Assembly: GCA_035534615.1 (NCBI GenBank)
Contig: DATLRO010000144.1
Coordinates: 1-56,024 of the forward strand
DNA: 56,024 nucleotides
Direction of reading: 5' to 3'
From: JAGWRA01 sp035534615
GTDB taxonomy: Bacteria; Acidobacteriota; Vicinamibacteria; Vicinamibacterales; CAVVIG01
Positions 40,761-49,906 of the stretch are shown here, in pieces; position 1 is the stretch's first letter; the number at the start of each line of letters is the position of its first letter. Position numbers and translations under genes: made by a program. The notes under the pieces were generated by a model. The model made no database searches and was not told the DNA's origin. It saw only the letters and a program-made list of their open reading frames with translations.

Positions 40761-42050
40761 ATGGCCGGATCGACAGCACCGCGGGTCGTCATCACCGGCA
40801 TCGGGGTCGTGTCGCCGTTCGGCATCGGCCGCGACCGCTTCTGGCAGCACGTCAGCCGCGGCTGCAGCGGCACCCGCGCGATTGACGACTTCGACGCCTC
40901 CGGCTTCCCCTGCCGGGTCGCGGCGCCCGTGCCGCCGATCACGCCTGACGACATTCCCCCGCTCGCCGGCGAGGAGGCCGACCCCCGCGACGCGCGGGCC
41001 GATCCGAAGCGCTATTCACGGACGGCCCTGATCGGGGTGATCGCCGCCCGCGAGGCGTGGACCGACGCCGGCCTGCGCTCGGGGCAGCCGGGCGCCGGCG
41101 TGATCATCGGCAGCGGCGGCGGCGGCATCGATGTCGGCGAGCGCCAGTATTACGACTTCTTCGTCGACGGCGGCCGCAAGGTCACCCCCTACGCCATCGC
41201 CATCTCCATCGTCGGCATGGTGTCGAGCGAGCTGTCGATCTCGCTGCGGCTGCGCGGCATCAGCCACGTCCTGTCGACCGGCTGCACCAGCTCGACCGAC
41301 GCCATCGGCTACGGCGCGTCCCTCATCCGGTCCGGCGAAGCCGAGGTGCTGCTCTCGGGCGGCGCCGACGCGTGCGTCACCCCCGGCATGATCTTCGGCT
41401 TCTCGCGCATGCGGGCGGTGTCGACCCACTACAACGACCGCCCGGCGGAGGCCTCGCGCCCGTTCGATCGCGGTCGCGACGGCTTCGTCCTGGGCGAGGG
41501 CGCCTGGATGGTCGTGCTGGAGCGCGAGGACCGGGCACGGGCACGCGGCGCGCACGTCTACGCGGTCATCGAAGGCTACGCCTCGACGTGCGACGCCTAC
41601 CACCGCGTGCAGATGGCGCCGGACGGCACCGAAATCGTCCATGCCATCGAGCTGGCCATCGCCCGCTCGGGCCGGCCGATCGAGGAGATCGACTACATCA
41701 ATTATCACGGCACGTCGACGATGCTCAACGACGCGGTCGAGTCCCGCTGCGTGCGGCAGGTCTTCGGCGCCCGGGCCGATCGCGTCGCGGGATCCTCGGT
41801 GAAATCGATGATCGGGCATCCCCAGGGGGCGAGCGGCGCGGCGGGCGTTGTCACCGCCGCCCTCGCCATGACCCACCACTACCTGCCGCCGACGGCCAAC
41901 CTCACCGACGGCGACCCGGCCTGCGACCTGGATTTCATCCCCGTGACCGGGCGGCCGGCCGAGCCTCAGGCGGCGCTGTGCAGCTGCCTCGGCTTCGGCT
42001 CGAAGAACAGCGCCCTGGTGATCGGCGCCGGCTGGCCCGGGCAGTCATGA
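40761..42050 (+). CDS. Beta-ketoacyl synthase (KAS II-like)
   Basis: Decarboxylating Claisen condensing enzyme of 429 residues with the thiolase fold. The Cys-His-His triad is present: C175 (STGCTSSTD), H316 (NYHGTST) and H353 (MIGHPQG). Length and motifs match FabF-type ketosynthases. There is no adjacent acyl carrier protein, ketoreductase or dehydratase, so it is not a regular fatty-acid locus. Its stop overlaps the start of a flavoprotein (ATGA), and the flavoprotein overlaps an ICMT-like gene, forming a three-gene cassette. Confidence 0.9.
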   Translation: MAGSTAPRVVITGIGVVSPFGIGRDRFWQHVSRGCSGTRAIDDFDASGFPCRVAAPVPPITPDDIPPLAGEEADPRDARADPKRYSRTALIGVIAAREAWTDAGLRSGQPGAGVIIGSGGGGIDVGERQYYDFFVDGGRKVTPYAIAISIVGMVSSELSISLRLRGISHVLSTGCTSSTDAIGYGASLIRSGEAEVLLSGGADACVTPGMIFGFSRMRAVSTHYNDRPAEASRPFDRGRDGFVLGEGAWMVVLEREDRARARGAHVYAVIEGYASTCDAYHRVQMAPDGTEIVHAIELAIARSGRPIEEIDYINYHGTSTMLNDAVESRCVRQVFGARADRVAGSSVKSMIGHPQGASGAAGVVTAALAMTHHYLPPTANLTDGDPACDLDFIPVTGRPAEPQAALCSCLGFGSKNSALVIGAGWPGQS

Positions 42051-43255
42051 CGGAACCGGTCGACGTGCTGGTCGCGGGAGCGGGCCCGGCCGGCACCGTC
42101 GCTGCGACACTGCTGGCGCGCGCCGGCGCGTCCGTGCGGCTCGTCGATCGGGCGCGATTTCCGCGCGACAAACTCTGCGGCGACACGCTCAACCCCGGGG
42201 CGCTCGCGGCGCTCCGGCAGCTGGCGCTGGCTCCGCCCGGCCTGGCGCGCGGGCTCCGCCTCGAGGGCATGCGGGTCAGCGGCTCCGGCGTCAGCGTGGA
42301 CTGCCGCTATCCGCGCGGCCTGTACGGCGTCGCCATCCTCCGCCGCGACCTCGACCAGGGGCTGCTGGAGATCGCCTGCGCGGCCGGCGTGCAGTTCGAG
42401 GAGCGCGTGAGCGTCCGGCGGGCGATCCTGGAGGGCGGGCCGCGCCGCCCGCGAGTGGCCGGGCTCGTCGTGGCGCCGGCCGACGGCCGATCGGGCGAGA
42501 CGCCGATGCGTGCGCGCGTGACGATCGCGGCCGACGGGCGGCGGTCGACGCTCGCGTTCGGGCTCGGCCTCGCGCGGCATCCGGCAGCGCCGCGCCGCTG
42601 GGCGGTGGGCGGCTACTTCGACGGCGTGGCCGGCCTGTCGTCGCTCGGCGAGATGCACATCCGGGGCGGATACTATCTCGGGATGGCGCCCGTGCCCGGC
42701 GGGCTGACCAACGTGTGCCTCGTCGCCTCCCCGGGCGGCGGCACGGCCTTCGACCGCCGGTTCGGCGATCCGGTGGACCTGCTGCGTACAGCCATGGCGA
42801 TCGACCCGGCGATCGCGCTCAGGTGTGCGGCCGCGCGTCCGGCCGGCCGGCCGGTCGTGCTGGGGCCGCTGGCCGTGGACGTGCGCGCGGCGGCGATCGA
42901 CGGGCTGCTGCTGGCCGGCGATGCCGCCGGCTTCATCGATCCGATGACCGGCGACGGCCTGGGCTTCGCCATCCGCGGCGGGGAACTCGCCGCACGGGCG
43001 GCCGTCGAGGCGCTGTCGTCCGGCTGGGACGGCGTGCACCGGCGGCTGGCGGCGCGCCGCCGCCGCCGCTTCGCCGCCAAGCGCGGCTTCAACCGCAGCC
43101 TGCGCACGATCGTCGGATCGCCGGCAGCCGTCCAGGCCGCGGCCTGGGGGGTGATGCTCGCGCCGTCCGCGCTCCGATTCGTCATCCGGATCGCCGGAGA
43201 CACGTGGGCCGCCGGCGACGCGGTCTGCGGCCCGGCCGCGCGGGAGGCGTGGTGA
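42047..43255 (+). CDS. FAD-dependent oxidoreductase (geranylgeranyl-reductase / monooxygenase family)
   Basis: A 402-residue flavoprotein. N-terminal dinucleotide-binding motif VLVAGAGPAGTVAATLLARAG, then RFPRDKLCGDTLNPG (typical of GGR-type and PHBH-type enzymes), the second FAD motif LLLAGDAAGFIDPMTGDGLGFAIRGG, and a basic C-terminal stretch (RRLAARRRRRFAAKR). Both geranylgeranyl reductases and aromatic hydroxylases share these motifs. The coupling with a ketosynthase suggests it modifies a polyketide-like or lipid product. The ATG overlaps the previous stop. Confidence 0.87.
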   Translation: MTEPVDVLVAGAGPAGTVAATLLARAGASVRLVDRARFPRDKLCGDTLNPGALAALRQLALAPPGLARGLRLEGMRVSGSGVSVDCRYPRGLYGVAILRRDLDQGLLEIACAAGVQFEERVSVRRAILEGGPRRPRVAGLVVAPADGRSGETPMRARVTIAADGRRSTLAFGLGLARHPAAPRRWAVGGYFDGVAGLSSLGEMHIRGGYYLGMAPVPGGLTNVCLVASPGGGTAFDRRFGDPVDLLRTAMAIDPAIALRCAAARPAGRPVVLGPLAVDVRAAAIDGLLLAGDAAGFIDPMTGDGLGFAIRGGELAARAAVEALSSGWDGVHRRLAARRRRRFAAKRGFNRSLRTIVGSPAAVQAAAWGVMLAPSALRFVIRIAGDTWAAGDAVCGPAAREAW

Positions 43256-43779
43256 CCGGTGCCGGCCAGATCCTGGCCATCACGGCGGCGGTGTTCGCGC
43301 TGCTGGCGGTCGAGGCGGTGATTGCGGCGCGGCACGACGTGCGGCTCCGGGCGCGCGGCGGGTTCGAGGCGCCGGACGATGTGTATGCGCTGATGCGCAT
43401 CGCCTACCCGGGCGCGTTCCTGGCCATGGCGATCGAAGGCCTGTTGTCGGGCCCGGCCCCGCCGCGGCTGCTCGCCGCCGGCCTCGTCGTGTTTGGTGCG
43501 GCCAAGGCGTTGAAGTACTGGGCCATGGCGGCGCTCGGCGAGCGGTGGAGCTTCCGCGTGATCGTGCTGCCCGAAGTGCCGCTCGTCACTTCCGGGCCGT
43601 ATCGCTGGCTGCGTCATCCCAACTACGTCGGCGTCTGCGGAGAACTGCTGGGCGCGGCGCTCCTGCTGAGGGCCCCGGTCGCCGGCGTCGCCAGCCTCGC
43701 CGCGTTCGGCCTCCTCCTCGCGCGAAGAATCGCGGTGGAGGAGAGGGAGTTGAAGAGAGGAATGAGGAATGAGGAATGA
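43252..43779 (+). CDS. Isoprenylcysteine carboxyl methyltransferase (ICMT)-like membrane protein
   Basis: A 175-residue protein with four hydrophobic helices. The C-terminal SGPYRWLRHPNYVGVCGELLG is the ICMT signature (RHPxYxG). In known lipid-resorcinol pathways such ICMT-like enzymes O-methylate an aromatic ring; a similar role here is inference. The GTG overlaps the flavoprotein stop (GTGA). The last codons (KRGMRNEE and stop) lie inside the heptamer repeat that follows, so the C-terminus may vary between strains. Confidence 0.88.
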   Translation: MTGAGQILAITAAVFALLAVEAVIAARHDVRLRARGGFEAPDDVYALMRIAYPGAFLAMAIEGLLSGPAPPRLLAAGLVVFGAAKALKYWAMAALGERWSFRVIVLPEVPLVTSGPYRWLRHPNYVGVCGELLGAALLLRAPVAGVASLAAFGLLLARRIAVEERELKRGMRNEE

Positions 43780-43819
43780 GGAATGAGTGGTGAGGAATGA
43801 GTGGTGAGTGGTGAGTGGG
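43757..43819 (+). repeat. Tandem heptamer repeat at the 3' end of the ICMT-like gene
   Basis: Nine contiguous 7-base units: GAGGAAT four times, GAGTGGT, GAGGAAT, GAGTGGT twice, and GAGTGGG. Two unit types, A and B, are ordered AAAABABB plus a variant. The stop codon of the ICMT-like gene (43777-43779) lies inside the repeat. Confidence 0.9.
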
Positions 43820-43852
43820 CGGAGATGAGTCCCTGAGGCTCCGACGCGCGCA

Positions 43853-43861
43853 TGTTATACT
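43853..43861 (+). promoter_or_regulatory. Extended -10 promoter of the HisC-like gene
   Basis: TGT-TATACT, an extended -10 sequence without a good -35 box. The leader is about 112 bases to the ATG at 43980. Confidence 0.5.
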
Positions 43862-43979
43862 CCGCGCTTCGACACCCATCCGGCAGTCCGGTTCGAGCGG
43901 AGATGGGCTGTGCGGGTCGCGGACGATCCGACGCTTGTCATCCGTAACGGCCGGGAGTGCTCCAGCGGGGAGGAGAGAC

Positions 43980-45170
43980 ATGGCTCTGTCGCGCCGCGCG
44001 TTTGTGCGGTCTCTTGGCATGGGCGCCACGGCCGGCGCCGTGGCCGGCCGGTTGCCGGGCGGCTGGGTGTCGGCTCGCGGGCGCGAAGCGTCCGGGGGCG
44101 AGCCGGCGGCGGCAGCGGCCGTGCCGGCGCTGGAGGTGCCGGACGCGCTGCGGCTGAACAGCAACGAGAATCCGAACGGGCCGTCGGCACTGGCGCTCGA
44201 CGCGATCCGCCGGGGCCTGAGCGAAGCGAACCGGTATCCGTTCCTGCCGGTCGACCAGCTGACGCTGGCGATTGCACGGCATCACGACGTCGCGCCGGAA
44301 AACGTCCTGCTCGGCTGTGGATCGACCGAGATCCTGAGGATCGCCGTGCAGGCGTACACGGGGCGCGGGCACGCGCTCGTCACGGCGGCGCCGACCTACG
44401 AGACGCCCGGGAGGGAAGCGGCGCGGCTGGGTACGGAGGTGATCGCCGTGCCGGTCGACGCGTCGCTGCAGCTCGATCTCTCCGGCATGCAGCGGCCAGG
44501 CAGCCGCGCGGGACTCGTGTACTTCTGCAATCCGAACAATCCGACCGCCACCGTTCACGGCGCGGCGAGCGTCCGCCGCTTCGTCCACGCGGTCACCGGC
44601 GCGTCCGGATCCACCCGGGTGCTGATGGACGAGGCGTACTTCGAATACGTGGACGCCCCGTCGTACGCCACGGCGATCCCGATCGCCATGGAGAACCGCC
44701 GGGTGATCGTCGCGCGGACCTTCTCGAAGGTGCACGGGATGGCGGGGCTCCGGATCGGCTACGCGGTCGCCCATGCCGGCACGATCAACGAGCTGCGGCC
44801 GTTCAAGCTCGGCCTCGGCATCAACGTACTGGCCATTGCGGCGGCGCTCGGGTCGATCGGGCAGGCGGGGCACATCGAGAAGGAACGCCGGCTCAATCGC
44901 GAAGCGAAGGACTATACGCGCCGCTTCTTCGAGCAGCTTGGCTACAAGGTCGGCGTCTCGGAAGCGAACTTCGTCCTGGTCGACATCCGCCGCGACGCGC
45001 AGGCGTTCCAGGACGCCTGCCGTGCGCTCGGCGTGCTGGTCGGCCGGCCGTTTCCGCCGCTGACGACCCATGCGCGAATTTCACTCGGCACCCTGAGCGA
45101 GATGCGGCGCGCCAGCGACGTGTTCCGCCGGGTGCTCGCGGCGCCGGTGACGACCGCACGACAGGGCTGA
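43980..45170 (+). CDS. Tat-exported HisC-like aminotransferase
   Basis: A fold-type I PLP aminotransferase of 396 residues, closest to histidinol-phosphate aminotransferase. PLP lysine K250 is in RTFSKVHGMAGLRIGY, with conserved FCNPNNPTATV and DEAYFEYVD. Unlike cytosolic HisC it begins with a twin-arginine signal (LSRRAFVRSLGMGATAGAVAG), so it should act in the periplasm after folding with its cofactor. No his genes are nearby, so histidine synthesis is unlikely to be its job. GGGGAGGAGAG precedes the ATG, the best ribosome-binding site of the region. Confidence 0.9.
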   Translation: MALSRRAFVRSLGMGATAGAVAGRLPGGWVSARGREASGGEPAAAAAVPALEVPDALRLNSNENPNGPSALALDAIRRGLSEANRYPFLPVDQLTLAIARHHDVAPENVLLGCGSTEILRIAVQAYTGRGHALVTAAPTYETPGREAARLGTEVIAVPVDASLQLDLSGMQRPGSRAGLVYFCNPNNPTATVHGAASVRRFVHAVTGASGSTRVLMDEAYFEYVDAPSYATAIPIAMENRRVIVARTFSKVHGMAGLRIGYAVAHAGTINELRPFKLGLGINVLAIAAALGSIGQAGHIEKERRLNREAKDYTRRFFEQLGYKVGVSEANFVLVDIRRDAQAFQDACRALGVLVGRPFPPLTTHARISLGTLSEMRRASDVFRRVLAAPVTTARQG

Positions 45171-45445
45171 TTCCTTTCTCCGCCACGGGGGCGGCCCTGG
45201 CGCCGGCCTGCTCCCGCGCGCCGCTGCCTTCCACCAGGATTTTTTGTCCACCGGTCGCTCTCGCGGCTCGAACCGCGTAACTGTACGGTATTCTGCAAGA
45301 GCAACGCTTGCGGCTCCTTTTTTCCGACAACTGAACGGGCTCGCCCGGTGGCGGGCAGGACCGACGCCTGTCGGCGGTGCGGGCTCCATCCTGGCGCCCG
45401 ACGCCGCCTGATCGGGATTTCACGATCCGTGACGTGCGTGACAGG

Positions 45446-48001
45446 ATGAGCCGGACACGGCTGCGTGAAGGCTGCGCTCGCACGGGGCGGTGGCGGCGGA
45501 CGGGAGTCGCCATCGCGGCGATCGTCCTGTGTCTGGCAGGCGGCGCCGTGGCGGGGTCGCAGCCGCCGCGGCCGGCGTTGGAGCAGGCCGGGCAGGCGTT
45601 CCGCGAGGGGCGGTATCCGGACGTCGACGCGCTGCTGGCCAGGCTCGATGGACGCGATCCGGCGGTCGCGGCCCTCGAAGCGCGTGCGGCGATCGCCCGC
45701 GGCCGCTACCCGCAGGCCGACGCCCTCCTGACGCCGGTGACCCGGCGTGCGCCGGGCAGTGACGCGGCGCTGGTCCTGGCGCGACTCGACGCGTTCCTCG
45801 GCCGCCGCGTGCAGGCCCGGCAGACTTTTGAAGCGCTGGTGGCGGCACTGGAGGCGACACCGGGCGGGTCGCGCACGCCGCAGGAGCAGGCGCGGCTGGC
45901 CGCCGGCTACGAAGGGCTCGGCCGCTTTCAGGATGCGAACGCGCTGTTCCGGGCGGCCGCCCGGGCGGCGCCGGACGACCCGGCCATCAACACGGCCTGG
46001 GGCCGTCTTCTCCTCGACAAGCACAACCCTGCCGATGCGATCGCGTCGTTCCGCGGCGCGCTGAAGGCGGATCCGGCGTGGGAGCCGGCGCTGGTCGGGC
46101 TGGCGCAGGCGGCGGTGGACGCGGACCAGCCGCAGGCCCACGCGCTGCTCGAGCAGGCGCTGGCGCTGAATCCCGCCGATGTCGACGCGCGTCTGCTCGT
46201 GGCCCGCCTCGCGCTCGACGACGGGCATCCGGGCCGGGCGGTGGCGGCACTCCAGCAGGCGCTCGCCGTCAACCCGTCCAGTCCGCAGGCGCACGCGCTG
46301 CTGGCCTCGCTCGCCTATCTCGAAGGGCGCTCGGCGGACTATCAGCGGGAACTGGGGCGTGCGCTGGCGGTCACTCCCGCATCCGGGGAAGCCTACCGGA
46401 TCGTGGCGGACGAGGCGGCGCGCCACTACCGCTTCGACGAGGCGGTCGCGCTGGTCCGGCAGGCGGTCGCGCTCGATCCCGACGATGCGCGGGCGCAGGC
46501 GGACCTGGGGCTCGACCTGCTGCGAACGGGCGACGAAGCGGGCGCGCGGGTGGCGCTGGATCGGGCGTTCAAGACCGATCCGTACGACGTCGTGACGTAC
46601 AACCTGCTGGGGCTGCTCGACACGCTCGGCAGGTTCACCACCGTGCGCGACGGCGATCTGGCCATCCGCCTGAGTCCGGACGAAGCGCCCGTGCTGCGTC
46701 CGTACATCGTCCCGCTCGCCCGGCAGGCGCTCGCGACGCTCTCGAAGGAGTACGGGTTCACGCCGGCGGGACCGATCCTGATCGAGGTGTTCCCGCATCA
46801 CGACGATTTCGCCGTGCGCAACCTCGGGCTGCCGGGCATGATCGGCGTGCTCGGCGCCTGCTTCGGCCGCGTGGTGACGATGGATTCGCCGAGCGCACGG
46901 CCGCCCGGCACGTTCTTCTGGGAGGCGACGCTCTGGCACGAGCTGGCGCACGTGGTCACGCTGCAGATGTCGCGCGACCGGGTGCCGCGCTGGCTGACCG
47001 AAGGCATCTCCGTCTACGAGGAACAGCGGGCGCGCCCCGAGTGGGGGCGCGCCCTGGACGTGCCGTTCGCGCTGGCGATGGAGCACGGACAGGTGCTCCC
47101 GCTGTCGAATCTCGACGCCGGCTTCGGCGATCCCCGGCGCGTCTCGCTGGCGTATGACGAAGCGTCGCTGTTCGTCGCGTACCTGGTGAGGGTCTACGGC
47201 CAGACCGGTCTGAATGCGCTGCTCCGGGCGTACGGTGACGGGCTGGACACCGGGGCCGCGCTGAAGAAGGCGTTCGGCGTCGGCCTGGCCGAGCTGCAGA
47301 TCGGGTTCACCGCGGCGCTGGACAGGCAGTTCGGCCCGCTGCGCCAGTCGCTCCGCGGGCCCGACGCGGAGACGCTGCGGGTCCTGCCGCTGCCGTCGCT
47401 GGCCGGCCTGGCGCAGCAGTATCCGGTGAGCTATCCCGTGATGATGGCGTACGCCCGGGCGCTGCGGTGGAACGGCAACATCCGCCAGGCGATGGCGGTC
47501 TACGAACGGGCGGCCGAGCTGGTGCCGACGGCGACCGGCGACGACAGCCCGCATGCGATCGTCGCGGGGATGGCCATCCAGGGCGCCCACATCGCCCTGG
47601 CGATCAGCGAACTGCAGGCGCTCCTGCGGTCCGACCACGATAACCTCGAGGCCGCGCGCCAGCTGGCGGCGCTGCTGAAGACCAGCACGGACACGGCCGC
47701 CCTGCAGGCGGTGTACGGCCGGATTGCCGCGCTCGATCCGTTCGACGCCTCCGCGCACACGGAGCTCGGCCGGCTCGCGCTGCAGCGCCGGGACACGGCC
47801 ACGGCGCTGCGCGAATTCCAGGTGGCGCTGGCGGCCGGTCCGGCGGACCGGGCGGCCGCCTACTGCGATCTGGCCGAGACGGACGACCTGGCCGGGCACC
47901 AGGCCGAGGCGAAGCGGGAGACGCTGGCCGCGCTCGAGATCGCGCCGTTGTACGCGCGCGCGCAGGACCTGCTGCTGAAGCTGGTGGGGGACTCGCCATG
48001 A
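45446..48001 (+). CDS. TPR-repeat protein with gluzincin-like (peptidase MA) metalloprotease domain
   Basis: An 851-residue exported protein. Signal peptide (GVAIAAIVLCLAGGAVAG), then a long array of TPR-like helices (about residues 40-400). A protease domain contains the zinc motif HELAH (H498-H502) and, about 18 residues later, TEGISVYEE with the third ligand glutamate (about E519), the gluzincin layout of peptidase MA-like families. A second TPR block closes the protein (about 670-851). It may process or scaffold envelope proteins. The ATG at 45446 was chosen because the signal peptide follows directly. It overlaps the DUF4159 gene by four bases. Confidence 0.88.
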   Translation: MSRTRLREGCARTGRWRRTGVAIAAIVLCLAGGAVAGSQPPRPALEQAGQAFREGRYPDVDALLARLDGRDPAVAALEARAAIARGRYPQADALLTPVTRRAPGSDAALVLARLDAFLGRRVQARQTFEALVAALEATPGGSRTPQEQARLAAGYEGLGRFQDANALFRAAARAAPDDPAINTAWGRLLLDKHNPADAIASFRGALKADPAWEPALVGLAQAAVDADQPQAHALLEQALALNPADVDARLLVARLALDDGHPGRAVAALQQALAVNPSSPQAHALLASLAYLEGRSADYQRELGRALAVTPASGEAYRIVADEAARHYRFDEAVALVRQAVALDPDDARAQADLGLDLLRTGDEAGARVALDRAFKTDPYDVVTYNLLGLLDTLGRFTTVRDGDLAIRLSPDEAPVLRPYIVPLARQALATLSKEYGFTPAGPILIEVFPHHDDFAVRNLGLPGMIGVLGACFGRVVTMDSPSARPPGTFFWEATLWHELAHVVTLQMSRDRVPRWLTEGISVYEEQRARPEWGRALDVPFALAMEHGQVLPLSNLDAGFGDPRRVSLAYDEASLFVAYLVRVYGQTGLNALLRAYGDGLDTGAALKKAFGVGLAELQIGFTAALDRQFGPLRQSLRGPDAETLRVLPLPSLAGLAQQYPVSYPVMMAYARALRWNGNIRQAMAVYERAAELVPTATGDDSPHAIVAGMAIQGAHIALAISELQALLRSDHDNLEAARQLAALLKTSTDTAALQAVYGRIAALDPFDASAHTELGRLALQRRDTATALREFQVALAAGPADRAAAYCDLAETDDLAGHQAEAKRETLAALEIAPLYARAQDLLLKLVGDSP

Positions 48002-48801
48002 GCCGCCGCGCCCCCCTCCGGCTGCCGGTCGTCGCCGGTGCGCTGGCGATCGGCGTCGCGCTGCTGGCCTTCGGCTGGCGGCCGGCGCAGGCGCAGGTCG
48101 TGCCGCAGCGGGGCGATCCCCGGTTCGCCGGGCTCCAGTGGCGGTTCGTCCGGATCCGCTACCACTTCCAGACGCCCGCCAGCGCGCTGCGGGCGTTCGG
48201 CGAGCCGTGGTACATCGACGCGCCGGCGGCGGAAGAGAATCTGTCGCGCCGGGTGAAGTCGGCGACCTCGATCCAGGTGGAGGATCCGATGGTGCTGTCG
48301 CTGGACGACCCGCGGCTCTTCGAGTACCCGTGGATCTACTTCGTCGAAGGGGGCAACCTCCGGCTGCTCGACTCCGAGGTGCCGATCCTGCGGGAGTACC
48401 TGCTGCGGGGCGGCACCGCGACGTTCGACGACTTCCACGGGCCGTACGAATGGGCGAACGTCGCGCACGAGCTGCACCGCGTGTTCCCGAACCGGCCGAT
48501 CGTGGAGATCCAGCCGCCGCATCCGATCTTCACCTGCTTCTACCGGATCGACCGGTATCCGCAGGTGCCGGGCCTCGGATCGTTCCTCGCCGGGCGCACG
48601 TGGGAGAAAGGCGGCTTCGTGCCGCACCTCCGGGCCATCCTGGACGACACCGGCCGGCCGATGGTGCTCATCAACTGGAACACCGACATGGGTGACGGCT
48701 GGGAGTGGTCGAACGCGGTGGAGTTCCCCGGGTACATCAAGTACACGGCCATGGCGTATCAGATGGAGATCAACGAGATCGTGTACGTGCTGACGCACTG
48801 A
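47998..48801 (+). CDS. DUF4159 family exported protein
   Basis: A 267-residue protein with an N-terminal signal sequence (RLPVVAGALAIGVALLAFGW) and the DUF4159 domain: RGDPRFAGLQWRFVRIRYHF, DDPRLFEYPWIYFVEGG, REYLLRGGTATFDDFHGP, and NWNTDMGDGWEWSNAVEFPGY near the end. DUF4159 occurs next to MoxR/DUF58/BatA genes in several phyla, and its function is unknown. Its ATG overlaps the stop of the TPR-protease gene, so the two proteins are made together. Confidence 0.92.
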   Translation: MSRRAPLRLPVVAGALAIGVALLAFGWRPAQAQVVPQRGDPRFAGLQWRFVRIRYHFQTPASALRAFGEPWYIDAPAAEENLSRRVKSATSIQVEDPMVLSLDDPRLFEYPWIYFVEGGNLRLLDSEVPILREYLLRGGTATFDDFHGPYEWANVAHELHRVFPNRPIVEIQPPHPIFTCFYRIDRYPQVPGLGSFLAGRTWEKGGFVPHLRAILDDTGRPMVLINWNTDMGDGWEWSNAVEFPGYIKYTAMAYQMEINEIVYVLTH

Positions 48802-48858
48802 CCGCGGGCGGCCGGGGCAGGGCCCCGCCGCCGTTGAACGCAGAAGGACACGCACCCG

Positions 48859-49869
48859 ATGGAGCAGACGGTGGAGACACGGGCGGCCACGCCGGAGCGG
48901 GTGGTCGAGGGACGCGAACGGATTCTCGGCGAGCTGCGCAAGGTGATCGTCGGGCAGGACGAGGTCATCGACCAGGTGCTGACGGCGCTGTTCACCGGCG
49001 GGCACTGCCTGATCACCGGTGTGCCGGGGCTGGCGAAGACGCTCCTCATCAAGACGCTGGCGGACATCCTGGACCTGTCGTTCAAGCGGATCCAGTTCAC
49101 GCCGGATCTGATGCCGTCGGACATCACGGGGACGGAGATCCTCGAGGAGGATCGCGGCGGAGGGCGGGCGCTCCGGTTCGTGAAAGGGCCGGTCTTCGCG
49201 CAGATCGTGCTGGCCGACGAGATCAACCGGACGCCGCCGAAGACGCAGGCGGCGCTGCTCGAGGCGATGCAGGAATACCACGTGACGGCGGCCGGCCGGA
49301 CCTACCCGCTCGAGCGGCCGTTCTTCGTGCTGGCGACGCAGAATCCGATCGAGCTCGAAGGGACCTATCCGCTGCCGGAGGCGCAGCTCGACCGCTTCAT
49401 GTTCAACCTCGTCATGACCTACCTGTCGGAAGACGAGGAAGTGCGGGTCGTGACCGAGACGACCGGCGCCGAGCGCCCCGCGCCGGACCGCGTGCTGACC
49501 GGCGCCGAGATCCTCGCGTTCCAGCGCGTCGTGCGGCAGGTGCTGGTGCCGGAGGAGGTGGCGCGGTACGCCGTCCGGCTCGTCGACGCGTCGCGGCCCG
49601 GGCGCGCCGGCGCGCCGGCGTTCGTCGAGAAGTGGGTGAAGTGGGGCGCCGGACTGCGCGGATCGCAGTCGTTGATTCTGGGCGGCAAGGCGCGCGCGCT
49701 GATGCACGGCCGGGTGCACGTCTCGGTCGGTGACATCCAGGCGCTCGCGCTGCCGATTCTGCGCCACCGCGTCATGACCAACTTCTACGCGGAGTCGGAG
49801 CGGATCACGCCCGACACGATCGTCACGCAGCTGCTGGCCGAGGTGCCGACGCCGAGGAGCGGCCTGTGA
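48859..49869 (+). CDS. MoxR-family AAA+ ATPase
   Basis: A 336-residue chaperone-like ATPase. Walker A is GVPGLAKTLLIK (the GLAKT form typical of MoxR), Walker B is VLADEINRTPPKTQAALLEAM, sensor 1 lies in FFVLATQNPIELEGTYPLPEAQLDRF, and a C-terminal lid follows. MoxR ATPases work with vWA-domain proteins to assemble or activate complexes; the DUF58 and BatA-like products downstream are its expected partners. It starts 57 bases after the DUF4159 stop. Confidence 0.95.
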   Translation: MEQTVETRAATPERVVEGRERILGELRKVIVGQDEVIDQVLTALFTGGHCLITGVPGLAKTLLIKTLADILDLSFKRIQFTPDLMPSDITGTEILEEDRGGGRALRFVKGPVFAQIVLADEINRTPPKTQAALLEAMQEYHVTAAGRTYPLERPFFVLATQNPIELEGTYPLPEAQLDRFMFNLVMTYLSEDEEVRVVTETTGAERPAPDRVLTGAEILAFQRVVRQVLVPEEVARYAVRLVDASRPGRAGAPAFVEKWVKWGAGLRGSQSLILGGKARALMHGRVHVSVGDIQALALPILRHRVMTNFYAESERITPDTIVTQLLAEVPTPRSGL

Positions 49870-49906
49870 GCCGCGGCCGCCGGGCGGGCCGGAGGCGACG
49901 CCACCG

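Noticed and set aside
45281..45323. Terminator or promoter after the HisC-like gene
   Set aside because: GCAAG/CTTGC with a T run and a TATTCT sequence overlap; the stem is only five bases and the signals contradict each other, so neither was called.
44942..47899. Minus-strand open frame of 985 codons
   Set aside because: Antisense to the HisC-like and TPR-protease genes; composition is low-complexity (arginine-rich), typical of the reverse frame of GC-rich genes.
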